DNA from: Plasmodium brasilianum
Taxonomy: Eukaryota > Apicomplexa > Aconoidasida > Haemosporida > Plasmodiidae
Direction of reading: 5' to 3'
NCBI RefSeq assembly: GCF_023973825.1
Contig: NC_090123.1
Span: 1 to 64,000 of the forward strand
Length of the DNA stretch: 64,000 nt
A program made the translations under genes and the position numbers. Shown here piece after piece: positions 13,529 to 26,856 of this stretch. The notes beneath the pieces were generated by a model that was given only the letters and a program-made list of their open reading frames with translations, was not told the origin of the DNA and made no database searches. The first letter of the stretch is position 1. Each line of letters starts with the position of its first letter.

Positions 13529-14494
13529 TTACCTTTTGCCGAATTTAATTTTATTAAACTTTTTAACTTTTTTATGGTAATAAAATATTCCTAATATAAT
13601 TGCAATGCCTAATATAAAAAAAGGTAAAATATATATTAGACTACCATAAAAATTTTTAATAATTCCAGCTTTGTTTTCCTCTTTAGTTGCTTCAACAGCT
13701 ATACAAAATAATTTCCCTGAATTGGTAACCTGAAAACTACTCTGTAATGACTTTAACATCTTCAAATTAAGGATTTCATACAATATACTATTATTATATA
13801 GCACGTTTACAACTCCATAACCAAAAAAAAATTCTACTAGGAATGCTATGGTTAACAACAACAATAATATCACAGGAAAAAACAACCTTAATGCGTATTT
13901 TTTACGTATTATTTTCTTGTAAAGCTTATCAGTAATTGCTATGTCTTTATTAAGAAAATCTACATAATCTAGTTCTTTGAATATTCTCTTTTCTAAATGA
14001 GAGTAGACTTTTGTTTCATATATGCAAGTTTTATTTTTCATATCTTTTTTATGGCTTCTAGCATTTCTTAGTAAACTTCCATTTGATTGTTCCTTTTTTG
14101 TTACAGTCCATTTTGCATTATTAGATATATCCTTTTTATCCTTCAATACAATCGGAATGTCCTTTAAACATACAACATTTGAATTCATATGCTGCTTATA
14201 TTTTGACAATATACGATAGTTTCTTGTATATAATTTTCGTAGATTATTGTAGCATTTAACAAAATAGTTGTTGTGCGTACGCTGAGAAAACATAAAAACA
14301 GTTATCATTTAATCTTGTTAATAATCTAAGGCTAAAAAACAGCACTAATATAGATGAAACACGAACAATATAAATAAAGAACATGTTGATAAACAGAAAT
14401 ATCGTACTAAAACATTGCAAAAATGACATATCCAACTTAAAAGGATAAATGTAATAATTTTAATAAATAAGAGTAACTTAATGTTTTGTTTCAT
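13529..14494 (-). CDS. fam-l exported protein, two exons
   Basis: Seen: exon 1 (14494 to about 14408, 29 codons) encodes MKQNIKLLLFIKIITFILLS then WICHFCNVL, a signal-like leader, and ends at a GTACGA donor. Exon 2 begins at 14281 after TTTTCTCAG and runs in phase to the stop at 13529. Predicted product 279 residues. A basic, soluble middle contains SHLEKRIFKELDYVDFL, the fam-l hallmark, followed by two helices (about residues 161-183 and 242-264) and a lysine-rich tail. Known: fam-l proteins are exported to the infected cell and share this two-helix plan. The motif in the PEXEL position is RILSK (about residues 52-56), which lacks the acidic or Q residue of the RxLxE/Q/D consensus. The donor choice is less certain than the acceptor. 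A copy of the shared upstream motif lies 412 bases before the start. Confidence 0.87.
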
Positions 14495-14886
14495 TATATA
14501 AATATTCAATATTATAATATATTCAGATAAGACAAAATTAACAATAACATAATATTCCTCTAAATATATAATATGATATAATTATTTCATATATAGTTTT
14601 TCTTATTATTTTTTAGTTTTTCATAAGAAAATATTAAGACATACATAACTATTTACATAAAATTGGCATAGATAAATAATATTATAAATATATTATGAAT
14701 TTTGTATCTTAATTTAAATCATAGTAAATTACTTTTCATTAAAGTAAAATAAATTGAACTACTTCATATATAATAAAAATACATAATTTAATGTACCAGA
14801 GTAATTAGACATTTCTTTCTTTAAATCTTTTCAGAATAAAAAAGAAAAAAGAAAATATATACGATTTTGTAATTTTTCTGAATATT

Positions 14887-14931
14887 CAGTTTATATAAAA
14901 AATAGAAAGTAGAGAATACAGGTAATACATT
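14887..14931 (-). promoter_or_regulatory. Shared upstream motif copy (candidate)
   Basis: The plus strand has CAGTTTATATA, then AATAGAAAGTAGAGAATA (14901-14918), then TAATACATT. It is about 412 bases upstream of the fam-l ATG at 14494 and matches the 11209-11253 copy at most positions. Confidence 0.4.
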
Positions 14932-16537
14932 CTTTTTTATATTAAAAGAATTATTATTAAATTCATTTATATATAACTACTAATAATTTCATTTTAAAAA
15001 ATTAATATTTTGCAAAAACAGATTATTGACAATAAAATGTTTACTATCCTAACATTGTAGGAAGAGTACTAATAAATAAAAATTACAGAATTTTGTACAA
15101 TTTAACTTTGATTTATTAACAATAAAACTTTCTTATTTTTATTATTTATGTTATTCATAAATAATACAATTTATATTATATAACATAACAAATCAAAAAT
15201 TATTTATTTTAAGAATAAAGTATAAAGTGCTATTTTTGTTATATTATTTATAAATGTTATAATTTATAATTATTTGTAATTTAAACTATTACTTCTAAAT
15301 TAAAAATTTGCAATTTTTACTAAATATTTTATTATTATTATATTTTTTAATTATATATATATTTTTAAAAATAATTAATAAAAAAATAAAAGGGAAAATA
15401 TATATAGTATTTCTTGAGTAAAACACAATAATATCCAAATAATCTTCCTTTAATAATCTATTTGTTTAATTACCCAACGAATGAAAACATTTATATTTTG
15501 TTTTATATCAATCTATTTTATCATAAATATTTAATTTTTATAACAAACAAATAAAATTATAATTAAACAAATATAATATTAAAAAAATAAATGTAACTAA
15601 TCTTTCATTTATTTGTAAAACATAGTAATAGTCAAATTAATAATTTAATGAATAGATATCTTATAAAAAAAAATAATATCTTCTATTAAATTTTTGATTT
15701 TATCCTACGAATTATCCGAACACCAAGCCCAAAGTGCCACATATATATGTATATTATATACCTGAAAAAATGTTATTTCATAAATACTATGACTATTAGC
15801 ATTAATAAAAGAAAATAACAAAATTAAAAAGCAAAAAAATTATTAGTAATGAGGTTACTTTTTTTTATGTACATATTTCCAAACATTAAACTCAAGATAT
15901 TTAGTTCCAGTTATATTGTTTATCGAAAAAAGTACTTGATAGATTTCAAGGGATAAGGAATATATTTCAGAATATATATACCTTGTTATTAATGAATCAA
16001 ATAATAATCTTAATGTTGGAATTAAATTTAAACTTAGAATAATATTTTCTAAAAAAATTTAGAGTTTAATCATCTGAAAAACTTGTAATTAAATTTCTCC
16101 AAAAATCGTATATTATATTTTTATATAAATAAATTTTTTAAGCGAAATATAATTTAATAATTTATTTTAAATATAATAAAGATAATATTATTAAAGAATA
16201 ATAATGTTTGTATTAACTAACTCATATGTATAACATGTAATATGTTCTATATTTATACGCTTAAAATGGGTATAACACTTCTGAAAGAAAATGCCTAGAT
16301 ATTAATATAGCGTCTTTATAATTTTGCTCATTTAAAATTCTATTAATTTTTTGGAAAGCTGATGTCGAGAGCAAAAATTTAATATAGCTTAAATGTATAA
16401 ATTATATTTTATATGTAAATTTATAGAAAAAATATATTAATTCCTAAAATATATATACATTCTATATTATAGTTGTAATTATATCATATATAAATTATGC
16501 ATTTTTAATAATTAGTAATTCTTAAAGATAAAATAAA

Positions 16538-16624
16538 ATGAGTAATTTTTTTACAAGACCTCCCTATTATCAGACTAATACTGATTCACATATGTGTTCT
16601 CCTAATATTGTAAAAAACAAACAA
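16538..16624 (+). other. Exon-like orphan segment with splice donor
   Basis: The ATG at 16538 has an A-rich Plasmodium-type start context. It opens 29 codons (beginning MSNFFTRPPYYQTNTDSHMC) ending exactly at a GTATGTTAA donor. A T-rich stretch then ends in CGTAG at 16664, giving a 40-base candidate intron. The joined frame stops after three codons (NYN), whereas another frame reads NFNKTAQYPVTI. Composition is far less AT-biased than the surroundings. I do not recognise the sequence. It may be the first exon of a dead gene or a very small gene. Confidence 0.35.
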
Positions 16625-17637
16625 GTATGTTAATTTTTTTTATTATTTATATTTTTTTTTCGTAGAACTATAATTAATTTTAATAAAACCGCTCAATATC
16701 CAGTTACTATATAAAATAAAATATAAAACTATAAATAAACGTTAAAAAAATCATCCATTTATAAAGCCTTATGAATTCTAAAATTTTCAAGTTTCTAATA
16801 ATAATTTATTGTTAATATGCAAATTATATTATTAAATATGAATAATTTCGTATATGAAATATTCATGAAATCCAAAAATTAATGGAAAATTTTTTTATAT
16901 TAAATACATTTCGGAATATAATTTTCATAAAATATTTTTTTTTTAAACATGAATTGTTAAGAATACAACTTAATAAAAAATAGGTAGGAACAAAAAAAAA
17001 TAAAATAAAATAACACGTGTCTCGTTATATTAAATAAGGAAAAACACGATATATTAATATAAAAACTAATATGTAATAAACTATTTTAAAAAATATTACA
17101 AATGATTACTTATAAACGTCGAAAATAAAAACAAATAGAAAGTATGTTGAATAAAAATATAAATTACATCACTATCTAATTGAACTATTAGTTGTTATTA
17201 TATAACTTAAGTAAGAATATATCAATTACAACATAAATTTTCATTAAAAGTTTACGTATTTCATTTTTTCATATAACGCATATATGTTAATTCTGAATAT
17301 AAAGCAATGACTATTACACATTTTTATGAAACACAAAATATATAAATGCATATATATATATGCGCAAAGTGGATACAAAATTACCCCTAAACAGCACATT
17401 ATTATTTGAAAACAAATATAGAAACAAGTAAAATGATATAAATATCTAATATATTTTTTTCTTATTTTTTACTCTTTTTTATCAATATATATTTGTATAT
17501 AATCTAGGTTGCACAATAAAATAAATATACTACAAAATATCTTTTTAATCATAACAATTTACTACAAATAAAATATTTTTTCCTTAGGTACATAGAAAAT
17601 TTTTTTCTTAATTTAATATATTATTTATAAGTATGCT

Positions 17638-18491
17638 TTAAATTATTTTCTTCCTAGAGAAGTTCCTTACTTTAAGAATTATGAATATATAAATAACCAC
17701 TGAAATACTTAATACGATTAATAATAATAAAATAAATTTTTTATTAAGCTTTTGTAATAATTCATCTTTATTTCAAAGTCCTATCCAACATTATTCACAG
17801 AATTTTGCAAAAACATATATTAGAAATCCTCATAAAAAAATTATTACCAATAGAGCAAATAGTGAAGCAACACTCTTATATACTTAATGTTTTAAACATT
17901 TTTCTGGGCACGATCTTCTAATTTTTTGTATTTTTTTATAGTATTAAATCTCCTATATAATGATTTTTCAAAGACATTATCTATTACTGTAAATGGATTA
18001 TGTATAACAAATGTGTATTTTTTGGATAATTTTTACGCTGCAGCTCTTGAATTATTTTTTCCTTTAGATTCTCCTTTTTTATTATATTCTCTTTCATAAT
18101 TATTCTCACCACCATGTGAATAATCAATTCTCTTTGGAGAAAACATATTTTCCTATACTATATTTATTATTTCATTATCATTTTCTGATAATAATATATC
18201 AGTTCTTCAATCCTAAATTCTACATTTACTGTTCCTATTATCTAATGATTTATCAAAGGACCCTAAAAAGGAAAAAATATAATTTAATTATTTTTTATAT
18301 GATATAATTATTTATTCATTAACACACTTATCACTATTACATATATACATAACACGAAGTAGCAAATTATATATTGCAAATTTTCTTGTATGCCAACATA
18401 GTATCCTATTGTTGATACAAAAACAAATCCAAATAAAAAAAATAAATATCAGAGTCTTATCTATAATAATAGATTCACTTTTATCATTCAT
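17638..18491 (-). pseudogene. Decayed two-transmembrane exported-protein gene
   Basis: Seen: a leader-like exon from the ATG at 18491 (MNDKSESIIIDKTLIFIFFI then WICFCINN) is followed, with several stops and a frame change, by a long basic stretch. Pieces include VIHNPFTVIDNVFEKSLYRR, NTIKKYKKLEDRAQKNV, a first helix near 17880-17820 (SVASLFALLVIIFL, stop, GFLIYVFA), a linker, and a second helix near 17745-17665 (FILLLLIVLSISVVIYIFII). The last frame ends at 17638. Known: Plasmodium exported proteins of unknown function often have leader, basic middle and two helices. Stops occur at least in the middle, after the middle, between the helices and in the linker, so it is clearly dead. The plus frame at 18116-18307 is a shadow. 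Confidence 0.75.
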
Positions 18492-21024
18492 GTTGGTATT
18501 ATTTAGTTTTATACTATATTTATATATATAAGAAATACGATTGTATATAAGAGTTCCTTTAGAACGCAAAACAAATAATTAAGAAACTAAAATATATAAT
18601 ACAAGATTATGAAGTAACAATTGATTTTCTTGCGCAATAATATGAAGTAACTTTTGTACCTAATTATTAAAAAATAAAGTTAATATAAAGATAAACATAT
18701 TGAAAATAATGTCATTATTATTACAATATAAGTAAAAAAAAAATTAACTTAAAATAAAACCAATTTTCTTAAAAAAAAAATATATTTTTTTATTCCTTTA
18801 TAACTAATATTATTTAAAATTGTTTTTACTATTTTTTTTCATTTAAATAAATAGAATGTAAAATATAACCTAATACACAACAACTTTAACATTGTTGTCT
18901 TTATGTGGAAATTATTTTAGGTGACAATGTACTTAGGATATTTATATACGAAAATAAGTAAAATAAATTTTACTGTTCCTACAATTGAAATGGAAAAATT
19001 TCTAAGCATTATTTAATAATTCATGAATATTCTCTTTTCAAACACTATTGTTAATTATTTTTTCTCTTTTAATACTTATTTGTATACACAATATCCAAAG
19101 GGGATAAACAAATCTATATACGACAGATAAAGAACACATGAAATTACTATATAATTATAAATTTTTCAATAATATAAATTATAAGACTAAAAAATAGTAT
19201 TTACATTTTTATATTTCATTTTTATTTACTTTATATAAAAGGAATATTATGAAAATATTCCGATAAATGGAATAGCAAGAAGCATAATAATATGTAAAGA
19301 ATTATAAATATTGAACGATAATACTTTTCTTCAAATTCTGATATAATTTTTCTTTATAGTCACTATAAAACACAAAATATAAACCTTTTTATGCATATGC
19401 TATTCTAGAAATGGTAGCTCACATTTTTTTTCATGTAAAACTTTCAGTTTCTTTTCTAATTTGTTAAATCGAAATTTCAGAATATAAACTTATTTTAATT
19501 ATTCCACATGAATATGTATGATCTTTGATTGTACGGTAGATCCGAATTTTAACTATTAATTTAGTTATAATATTTGTCGAATTCTAAGTTCTAACATGAA
19601 ATTTACTTAATTATACTTTAAAATAATTTATTATTTATATTCTCTTTAAGTAGCATTTTTTTTTTTTAATTACATAAGCTTTAGAGAGATGGATATAATA
19701 TATAAATTAAAGTCATAATGAAATATTTCTTAAAGCGCGCATATATTTAAATAAATTATATCATACAAAAGAGCTTAAATATATTTAAATTGAGCATTCA
19801 TATATATATGTTAATTCTATATATATTACAGAGGGTGTTTTGAATTCCTTTAAGGTTAATTAGTAAAATCATAATAGTCTTTATTGAAAGTAATTTTATT
19901 GGCATTAATATTTCCGTTTCTTTTTCTTAAAATCTATTATGATAACATTATCATGAATTTTACGGAATATTTTTATATGATGTTTAACTTAATATATCCT
20001 TATCTTAATATTATGTTCCATTTTATATTAAAAATATTGATAGTACATTAATTATCTGCTTGTAATCACATTATATTATTAATATTTTTAGATATTTACA
20101 ACATTTATTAATTTTCTTTTATTCTTAATATTAAAAAAAATATTAATTTTATAATTAATAGTACGAAGTATTTCTTTAAAAAAATTTATATTTATTTTTA
20201 ATTACTTTTATTGTATCAACAAGATTACAAAAAAGTTAATGATAATAGCTATTATTTCAAATGTCTCGTTTTTTTAATATCAGTCAAAAGTAATTACTTC
20301 ATGGCAAATAATGCATCATAAAATTTAAATATTCACAAGAATATATCTTTATCATAATTTTTTCTTTTTTGAAAAATTAATTACGTTCATAAAAAATATA
20401 TGATTCCAGAAAAAAAAAAATTTATTAATTTTAAAAAATTATAATATACAGGAATAATACACAAAAGTTAAAATGTGTATTCTTTTTCAATTGCTATTAT
20501 TACACATATTTGAAAAATATATAATTTTTTTTTCAACAATAAATAAATTATAAATTATTACGATTCGAATTCTTCTATATATACTTCCTCTATTATTCAA
20601 ATGATAAGGTTGAATAAGAAAAAGAAAATAAGTATGTAAATATATAACAAAAGATATAAATTAAATAAAAATAACATCTGTTCACTTTTTTATATTAATG
20701 ACATCTATTTTCTAATTAAATTAACGAACTAATACTAACTTCACATTTTATTATGAATTTTATAAAATAGATATATATTTTACGCACAAATATATTTTAA
20801 AAGGAATATATATATCATACCAATATATCACATTATGTTCAAACCATTTATTAAAATACAAATATTAAAAATAAAACAATTAATTTAACTAATGACATAG
20901 CATGAATATTTTTATATTTTTTATCAGAATAACTGTTTATATGTAATATGATATTTATGAATTAGTTAATAGTATGTATATTTGTTATACAAATAATATT
21001 TTAAAGATACTACATAATTCCTTA
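18492..21024. other. Intergenic, no gene seen
   Basis: AT-rich DNA with no coding signal that I can support. A copy of the shared upstream motif lies at 18851-18867. Nothing else stands out. Confidence 0.6.
18851..18877 (-). promoter_or_regulatory. Shared upstream motif copy (candidate)
   Basis: The plus strand reads ATAGAATGTAAAATATA, ACC, TAATACA. The core is 364 bases upstream of the leader ATG at 18491. It still matches although its gene is dead, which fits common descent as well as function. Confidence 0.35.
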
Positions 21025-21996
21025 TTACATATAAAAGGTCATTCTTAAAAAAGTAATTAACAAATTAAAATAAATTTTTGAATTATTTTCCTTTATTATT
21101 TTATATTTTGCAATTTTCATTAAAGTATAAATAATAACTAATACAATTATGATGACCAAAAAAATAAAAATAATGAACATATTTTTATTGCTGGTTCAGA
21201 TATTGAACCTAAAGTTGCATTTTTTAACTCTGATAAATTATTTGTATTTTCAGTTCCTAATTTTGAAATTAGTCCTCGAAGAGAATGTGTACCTAAGATG
21301 CACAATACTGCGCCCGAGGTAGATACATCAAATAATATAAAAACTGCTTATATTTCTGTAAATAAAACTATAATTAGTGTAGTAAAAGTTGCAAATACTT
21401 TTCTTCATGTTCTAAATGCATTACTTTTACTATTTTTTATGTAATTCGTAATTATATTTATGGAATATAATTAATCGAATATTTGTTTTTCACAGAATTT
21501 ATCTATTCTTTTAAGAAAAGGGAACTTTTTCTTAAGTCCATTATTCACTCCCTTCATATTTAATAAAGTGTCTTTTAATTCTTCTCTTTTTGAGATACTG
21601 TTTTTTTGCCACTTTTACATATATCTTCCTGTTCATATAGTAATTTATTATTTCACCAGTTATCTGATATATATTCAGTAGAATTAATATCCATTATCTT
21701 TTCTTCTAGTGATTGATGAGATCTTTAAGGTATATATCCATGCATATTATCATTTTTACAAAAAGTTTTACCAGTGTTAACCTAAAAAAAAATTATAAAA
21801 AAATTTTATATACAATGAAATATATTTCAACACTAAAAAAATATAATATTTAAAAATAAGATATTAAAAAAAAAAGAAATGAAAAAAACCTAAAATATTA
21901 TTATAATACTAGATTGTTTTTATAGATATATATAAAAATTAAAAAGGTAAATGCAAGGATTTTAATGTTAACGAGATACATAAAATTCTCTTTCAT
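21025..21996 (-). pseudogene. Decayed exported-protein gene, paralog of 962-1860
   Basis: Seen: a leader exon from the ATG at 21996 (MKENFMYLVNIKILAFTFLI then FIYIYKNN). The second exon begins near 21785 (VNTGKTFCKNDNMHGYIP, then a stop) and is readable in one frame to about 21190, interrupted by at least five stops. Recognisable parts are LKKKFPFLKRIDKFCEKQIF, a first helix (VFATFTTLIIVLFTEI, stop, AVFILFDV), a polar stretch, a frameshift near 21185, and a last helix (VLVIIYTLMKIAKYK). Known: this plan is that of Plasmodium exported proteins of unknown function. Its end and its 5' flank match the pseudogene at 962-1860, so both derive from one duplicated gene. Confidence 0.75.
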
Positions 21997-24900
21997 TTTA
22001 TAAATACTTAATTGTGTTGTTTATTAGTTAATAAAAATATTAACTATATTTTATAATATGAAATATGTATATAGAATCCTTTTTATAACTAGTAGTGATA
22101 TATATATTTATATTAAATATGATAAAATGATTTTTTATAAATATAGATCATATAAATTTTTAAAAGTTCAAATTAAGCATAAAATTTACTTAGTATATTA
22201 CTAAATAGGTTTATTATATAAAAAAAATAAGAATAAAACTAAAATACAAATGTTTAAAACATTTAAAATCTTTATTTAATAAAAAAGGTATGTCACTTTT
22301 TCTTTTTTATTAATAGTTTTCAAAATAAAGAAAAAGAAAAAGCTTATATGAATAACAAGATAACATAGGATTAAATCAAATCAAAATCTATTTTATAAGC
22401 AATAAAATTTGTTCATTTATCTAAAAGAAATCTTAAAAATTAAAAAATTCATATTAATATATATGTAGAAGCTAGATACAGACTTTCAATTTGTTTCAAA
22501 TAATAATTATAATTTTTTTGATATTTTTTTCATAGTTTCTCTTTACGGTTAGCATTAATTATTATCAAAGTAAAAACAAATTATAAAGGATATATAGCTA
22601 TAAAAAAATTTTTTTTATCATATATAATGTAAATTAGCGTATATCTAAAAAAAAAAAACAACTTTTATAAACTGTTATAAATTAATAAAATTCATGGTTA
22701 GAAAAAATCTAAGATTATGTATATTTTTAAAGATTTTCTAAAATAAGCACTGCATTTGTGCGCAATATTTTTTAAAATATTATAACTTTTATATAAATTC
22801 AAACAGTATTTACTGTTATTTAATAAAAAGTATTAAATCTTTTAATTTCCATATTTTTGTTTCTTTTAAAAAGACAAAAATACATAAGTTTAAGAAATAT
22901 TAATATAATTCAAAAAGCAAAGGCAAAAAAAAATTAAGCACAAAACCGTTGAATGGAATCTTAAATTTCCTGAAATATTAATAGTTATATAATAGTACAA
23001 ATAAAAGTATAAAACGGAACATATATGTAAAATATAAAAGGATGGTAATAAAAATTTAGAAATATAGAAGATTTACTAATTTTTCTGATTAAAGAATTTA
23101 CAAAATATTCATAATGCACTATAATATACAAACGCAAACTAATAAAATCGTATATTTAGGATTAAATATATATAGTAATTATTATCATATAATATAAAAA
23201 ATACTTATAGCAAGAAATTTATTTCATATTCTATTGATTTTACTCTTTATTAATAAGTAATACAGGGGACAATAATTACATATTTATAGTACTCATAAAA
23301 ATGCTATTACTAATCAAAAAAAAGAAAAAAAAAAAAAACTGTAAATCATCGTACGTCTGATTAAATATGTTCATAATTGAGAGAAATTAATCAATTTATA
23401 AAAAAAATGAAAATATATATAATTATTATATTTAATATATTTCTTTTGAATTATATAATCAAATAGAGAATAGTGATATACGTACACTATCCTTTCACTT
23501 AACTTTTGTACAAATGTTAACATTATAAAAAACATTTGTTCATTATTTTTTGAACGCATTTAATATTTAATGCATATATATTTTAAAGAGTTATACAAAC
23601 CTTTTTACATGAAAAAAATTTTAATACGTAACATGTGCAAAAGAAAGCAGAATACAACTTTTATTATGAAATAAATTATAAAAGTGTACGTTATATATTT
23701 TGCAATGAAAATAATATGTTATTTCCCTCAAATTCTCAAACGTTCTATGGAATATTTATTTTTCGCGGCTTTTTATTTCATATATATTTTTTATGTAAAA
23801 ATATAATTAAGTTTTCTTTTTAATAATAAAAATGTATTTATATAATATTTTACAATGGAAATTTAATTAAATTTCTGTTTACAATGGTAGCAACGAACAG
23901 TAGTAATATATAAATTTTTAGAATACTTGATTTAATTTTCACATAAAATACTTATTACTTGTTGCTTTTTTTTTTTTTTTTGATACAACTAATCATAGTA
24001 ACATTTTTAATAAAGCAGTTTTTTTAGTTCATTTTGCTATTTATATTTATAATATATTAATATAATATTTAATATATATAATGTTAATCCTTTCTTGAAC
24101 ATCTTTAATATTCAACTTTAATTAAGGATATATTTAATAAAATTCTTGTTTCTTATAGAGTTCAGCATGTTCGTTAACTTTATCTTTTATATATAAAAAC
24201 AATGTTCACCATATGGAATATTATTTTACTTAAAAGAATAATACAAAATAAGTATACATAAATATTGTTAGACATTCAAAGCATTTGTACATGGATGAAA
24301 ATTTAATCTTTAATTTTAACCTTCTATTTATCCTTTTTTATAAGTATGAATTAATCTAAGAATTATCATTTTAAGAGATACGTCAAGCTTACATATTGAG
24401 ATTTTTATAAGTGTACTATTTTATTTTCTAATTTACTTGTTCTAAATTTATTCATTATATCTATTAATTCAAATTTATATTTATATTAAATATAAATTCA
24501 ATACGTTTCTTATATTTGAAGCTTTAACATACTATTGAATGAACTTATTCGACTATATCATGAGTAAAATTAAAATAAATAAAAATATTTTACAAATATA
24601 ATACTACAATTCATGGTATAATAGAGCCTTAAATTATTACTAAATAACAAAATAAAACATATTTTTTTACATATGAGAAATAATAACAATGTCAGCTAAA
24701 ACTATAGTAATTTAAAAAAAAAAATAATTATAAATAAATTCATCTAATAATACTGTTAAAAAATATAAAAAAAATAAATAAAAACAAGTATTAAAAGTTA
24801 AAAAGGAAAATGACTATAATTTAATTATGTCGCATTATTTCTTTTTGTCTTAATTATGGCTATTTAATAGAAATGTACATTTATCGCAATTTTGCATGCT

Positions 24901-25065
24901 TTTTAATTTCTTTAATCTAAATCATTTGATAATCTGTATAACACTAATTAAATGAAGCTCCATATACTGGATTTACCCTGCAAATCGCCTCCCGCCAGAA
25001 TGAATATAGGTATATTTAATGAATCTCCTAGATAATCCTTTCGTATTTAATTTAGAGTAATTAAT
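21997..25065. other. Intergenic, contains duplicated flank copy 2
   Basis: Apart from the duplicated flank (about 22440-23130) I see no gene. The short frames at 23371-23559 and 23635-23823 have no family feature. Just left of the pir gene, at about 24960-25005, the DNA is less AT-biased and continues the reading frame of the last pir exon past its stop. Confidence 0.6.
22440..22720. repeat. Segmental duplication, copy 2 (matches 2205-2480)
   Basis: Colinear with 2205-2480 at an offset of 20237-20240 over at least 200 bases, with looser similarity continuing to about 23130. Both copies lie upstream of paralogous dead exported-protein genes. Confidence 0.7.
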
Positions 25066-26856
25066 TCAATCTCTTTTTTTCCTTTTTCTAATTTTACCCA
25101 CATATGATCCAAAAGGAGTAAACTAATTTACAAAAGAAAAACGTAAAACATTTATAATATGATTATTTTTTATTTATCACACTTTTAGAAAAATATTTTA
25201 TAAATGATAACATATAATTTATTCATTTTACATAATGCAATTTGTTATTTACTTTGTAATAAAGGAAAAACACAAAAATTAATCCCATTACTAAAACAAC
25301 TACTATAGACATACGAAAAAATGTGTTGTTTAATGTATTATATTCTTCATCTTTTCTAGAAAATATCTGTCCATATGTATTACAAATATCTGTATTCGTA
25401 GCTTTATTAGGATATACAACTTGGAAATTTCTTGAATCTTTAAATATTGGTGACATTGATTTCAGTGATTTCCATTCTATTTTCGTGTTAACTGCTCTTG
25501 CTAAATATTGGAGATCACATTTTTTACCTGCTGTAAATTTGTAACCTGTATAAACTTTTTCTTTTATAAAAAAACCATCGTCTATCAATTCTTCTAAACA
25601 TACACATTTTCCGTTCTTATCATTCTCTCGTGTGTTACGTAGACAATACATTGCTCCGCTTCCAAAATTCCATCTAAATTCATTATATTTGATTTCGTCA
25701 AATGATATTTTATTTTTTTCTCCTTGATTATTATCACCCACTTCTTTCCTATTTTTTTCAGATAGAACTTCTGCTAAATACGTACTGGATATTGCTACTT
25801 GAACATCTGAAGAAACATTTCCATGGATATCTTGTAGTGCAGCACTTCCAGCTGCAGTCGTACTAAAACTTTGTTTGACATTTTCTCCGAATAAATTACA
25901 TGACATACCATCATTATTTGGTGAAGATGCCCCATTACTCACAGTAGAACATGCAGTTAAATAAATTGACTTCAAGAATTCTTCATTTATTGGCGTAGAA
26001 TCAGGATTATCTTCAGTCGTTTTATATATAATACTTTTTAGTCCATTACAACCTTGCTTATTTTCAAAATCGAATTTAGATAATATTTTTCCTAGATCAA
26101 ACTCATTACCACAGTTCAAAAAATAATTAGGAAACTTTGATATATTTTTCTCACAATATTCCCTCCTTTTTCCATTATAGAAACTTTTAATAGCATTAAA
26201 GTATTTCTTATATTTATCAATCACACCAGAAATACAAAAATGTTTACTTTTAATACTCTCATAATATGCAAAATATTCATACAAATATCTCTCACTTTTT
26301 CTATTATACAATTCCTTTAAAATTTCGTCATCAAAATTATAACTACAATTTAATATCCTATAATCCTCGATAACAGAAGTTTGAGTATTAAAAATGTTAG
26401 TAACAACATCTGTTACATCAGTATTTGATGAATTGTTTTCAAAGAATTTGCTTATTTCTTCATATACACAGTATATATAATATAAACAACGCCAATTATA
26501 GTTCCATAATTTATTTTTTTCAGGTATTTTTTTTAAATTTCTTGCAACATTTTCACGATTAATATAATTACCTTTATATTTAGTTCTTACCGAATCAAAT
26601 ATATTATAATTGAAATTATTATTTAATTTATTGTTCTCAGATATTAATTTTATATATATATCATTTGAAGGTAACTTCTGTAATATTTCATCCTGAAAAT
26701 TGAATTTAGAAAAATTAATTATACAAATAACTTAAATAATTATTATAAAGAATGAATATATTCACATTCTTCTACGCTAAAAGTAGAATATAAATTAAGT
26801 AGCGAAAATTATTATTTCTATGAAAAATGAAGTTATACATAAGTAGTTTTTTCCAT
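25066..26856 (-). CDS. pir: PIR protein, three exons, intact
   Basis: Seen: exon 1 (26856-26839) encodes six residues, MEKTTY, ending at GTATAA. Exon 2 (26692-25253) follows TTTTCAG, starts DEILQKLPSNDIYIKL and is open for 480 codons. Exon 3 (25122-25066) follows TAAATTAG and encodes FTPFGSYVGKIRKRKKRD. All junctions are phase 0; product 504 residues. The ectodomain is cysteine-rich, with LWNYNWRCLYYIYCVYEEI near the N-terminal third and AMYCLR and CVCLEE further on. One helix (about residues 467-484, MSIVVVLVMGLIFVFFLYYK) precedes the short basic tail. Known: PIR is the largest Plasmodium variant family, and the YK/FTP junction is typical of it. Oddity: the 18-residue tail is much shorter than the 54-residue tail of the pir at 38895; the same frame continues open for about 32 codons beyond the TGA, suggesting truncation by a stop. 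Confidence 0.9.

Larger units (their letters stand above)
14495..17637. other. Intergenic with an orphan plus-strand exon candidate
   Basis: No complete gene. Part near 15540 resembles 7581 (ATAACARACAAATAAAATTAT), suggesting shared ancestry with the duplicated flanks. A GC-richer stretch is at 15705-15745, and an exon-like segment at 16538-16624 is listed separately. Confidence 0.55.

Noticed and set aside
21100..21800. Possible reading of TGA as tryptophan in the decayed gene
   Set aside because: Some stops fall where W would fit, but TAA stops and a frameshift are also present, so ordinary decay explains it.
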